Source: an uncultured Chloroflexota bacterium
Lineage (GTDB): Bacteria > Chloroflexota > Anaerolineae > Aggregatilineales > Phototrophicaceae
Reading direction: 5' to 3'
NCBI GenBank assembly: GCA_903864435.1
Contig: CAIPFY010000358.1
Location: forward strand, 1 to 43,874
Length of the DNA stretch: 43,874 nucleotides
Part shown: piece after piece, positions 42,734-43,874 of the stretch
Layout of the letters: each line of letters starts with the position of its first letter
Position numbering within the stretch: position 1 is the first letter of the stretch
Position numbers and translations under genes: made by a program
The notes under the pieces: generated by a model
What the model saw: only the letters and a program-made list of their open reading frames with translations
Told to the model about the DNA's origin: nothing
Databases searched by the model: none

Positions 42734-43874
42734 CTAGAAGCCGTCGGCTATCAACAGGTCGGCGGCGACTTTGCCGGACAGCGTGACCATTGGCACACCG
42801 CCGCCGGGGTGAGTCGTGCCGCCGACGAAGTACAGGCCGCGCACATCGGCGGCGCGGTTGTGGGGACGGCGAAAGGCGGCGAACGGGTTGTTGGAGGATG
42901 CGCCGTAGAGAGCGCCGCGCCGCGCTCCGGTCAAGCGTTGTAAATCGTGAGGCGTGAGGATGTGTTCGCTGCGAATGTGCGGGCGCACATCCAAGCCGAA
43001 GGTTGCCAGCCGTTCGAGTACCCGATTGCGGTAGCTCGCGGCGTTGCGCTGCCAATCAAAACGCGAGTCAAGCGCGGGGGCGTTGACCAGTACGAACCAG
43101 TTTTCGCAGCCTGCGGGGGCGTCTGCTGTGTCGGTTTTGCTGGTGATGGCTACATAGATCGTGGGATCATCCGGCGGCTGACCCTGCTGGAAGATGGATT
43201 CAAACTCGCGGCGGTAGTCGGATGAGAAGAAGATGTTGTGATGTGCCAACTGCGGGTGCTGGTTTTCCACGCCTAGCAGCAGAATGAACCCCGAACAGGA
43301 GGGTTCGCTGGTTGCAAGCTGACCGGCGCGGCGCTGGTAGGCGGGTGCGGGCAGCAGTCGTTCGTATACGGTGGCGACATCCACATTGGCGATGACCGCC
43401 GCTGCATCCCGCCGCGTTCCGTCTGCCAGTTCGACAGCCTGCGCTTCACCATCGTCCACAATGATCTGACGCACCGGCTGACCGAGATGAATTTTTACGC
43501 CGAGTTCTTCGGCTAAGTGACCTAGCGCACGGGCGATGGCGTAGATGCCGCCGCGTGGATACCACACCCCGCCGTTCAATTCGACATGCGCGATGACATT
43601 GAGCGTGGCCGGCGCCCGGTAAGGGCTGGCTCCGACATAGGTGGCGAAGCGGCCTAGAAGCTGGCGCAGGTGCGGGGAGCGCACAAGGCTGCGAATGGCG
43701 CTGTCCATACTGCGCCATGCGTCCACATGGGGGATGTCCAGCGGGGAAACGCGGGCAAGGCTGGCGAAGGTGGGCGGCTGATCGTAGATGAACACCTGCC
43801 CGGTGATGCGGTGCAGGCGGGCAGCATAAGCCAGATAGGAGAGATACCCTTCGGCATCACGCGGGTGGAGCGCA
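42734..43874 (-). CDS. CrtI-type phytoene desaturase/carotenoid oxidoreductase (C-terminal part)
   Basis: The gene runs off the right edge, so about 380 C-terminal residues are seen and the FAD-binding N-terminus is missing. RFATYVGASPYRAPATLNVI (internal), GGVWYPRGGIYAIARAL and the C-terminal FAD motif GLYFVGGTTHPGGGVPMVTLSGK are typical of CrtI-family desaturases that act on phytoene or a C30 analogue. The reading frame stays open across the edge. Whether it is a desaturase, isomerase or ketolase paralogue cannot be decided from this part. Confidence 0.88.
   Translation of the reverse strand, partial: ALHPRDAEGYLSYLAYAARLHRITGQVFIYDQPPTFASLARVSPLDIPHVDAWRSMDSAIRSLVRSPHLRQLLGRFATYVGASPYRAPATLNVIAHVELNGGVWYPRGGIYAIARALGHLAEELGVKIHLGQPVRQIIVDDGEAQAVELADGTRRDAAAVIANVDVATVYERLLPAPAYQRRAGQLATSEPSCSGFILLLGVENQHPQLAHHNIFFSSDYRREFESIFQQGQPPDDPTIYVAITSKTDTADAPAGCENWFVLVNAPALDSRFDWQRNAASYRNRVLERLATFGLDVRPHIRSEHILTPHDLQRLTGARRGALYGASSNNPFAAFRRPHNRAADVRGLYFVGGTTHPGGGVPMVTLSGKVAADLLIADGF

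Overview
The window is a gene-dense, moderately high-GC bacterial chromosome segment. Gene content points to the Chloroflexota (Anaerolineae-like), with moderate confidence. The clues are plant-like threonine synthase and cystathionine gamma-synthase, a citramalate synthase beside leuCDB, an FHA protein paired with a Clp-N/kinase fusion, a DUF5946 zinc protein, an ARMT1/DUF89 protein and a CrtI-type desaturase. No transposase, integrase, phage gene or CRISPR array is visible. I judged this by eye, without database searches.

Layout. (1) 1-2234, minus strand: four-gene 2-oxoacid:ferredoxin oxidoreductase operon, last gene cut by the window edge. (2) 2386-4005: a neopullulanase-type GH13 enzyme without its C-terminal domain. 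(3) 4085-7893, minus: iolB-iolD-iolG for myo-inositol breakdown. (4) 8049-10793: argG and argH. (5) 10867-22270: a branched-chain amino acid supercluster, ilvE-ilvB-ilvN-ilvC-leuA-leuC-leuD-cimA-leuB. It is preceded by a 477-base leader with a 22-codon Leu/Ile/Val-rich peptide, an attenuator and a second terminator. (6) 22332-24731, minus: an FHA protein and a Clp-N/phosphotransferase fusion. (7) 24796-28710: a SAM-I riboswitch with two terminators, a plant-type cystathionine gamma-synthase, threonine synthase (minus) and homoserine kinase. (8) 28739-32967: polyprenyl diphosphate synthase behind a full-consensus promoter, DUF5946, bifunctional NAD(P)HX repair enzyme Nnr, and three small membrane proteins. 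(9) 33088-34973: an SRPBCC protein split by an in-frame TAA, an ArsR-type regulator and tRNA-His. (10) 35015-41371, minus: a chitobiose-operon-like GH4/ChbG/sugar-kinase set with a GDPD and a methyltransferase, and a GH51 arabinofuranosidase. (11) 41574-43874: an ARMT1/DUF89 protein and a partial phytoene desaturase.

How the genes fit together. Pyruvate can go to 2-oxobutyrate by CimA plus LeuCDB, so isoleucine need not come from threonine. IlvBN, IlvC and IlvE then serve Ile, Val and Leu, and LeuA commits carbon to leucine; ilvD is not in the window. The leader peptide would let shortage of any of the three amino acids raise expression. Homoserine kinase makes O-phosphohomoserine, the known substrate of threonine synthase and of plant-type cystathionine gamma-synthase, so the SAM riboswitch may control a plant-like branch point between Met and Thr.

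The most novel-looking items are the double-terminator ilv leader and other short reading frames near BCAA gene starts, the FHA/Clp-N-kinase pair, the plant-like Met/Thr node, the stop-split SRPBCC gene, and the PTS-less chb-like cluster.
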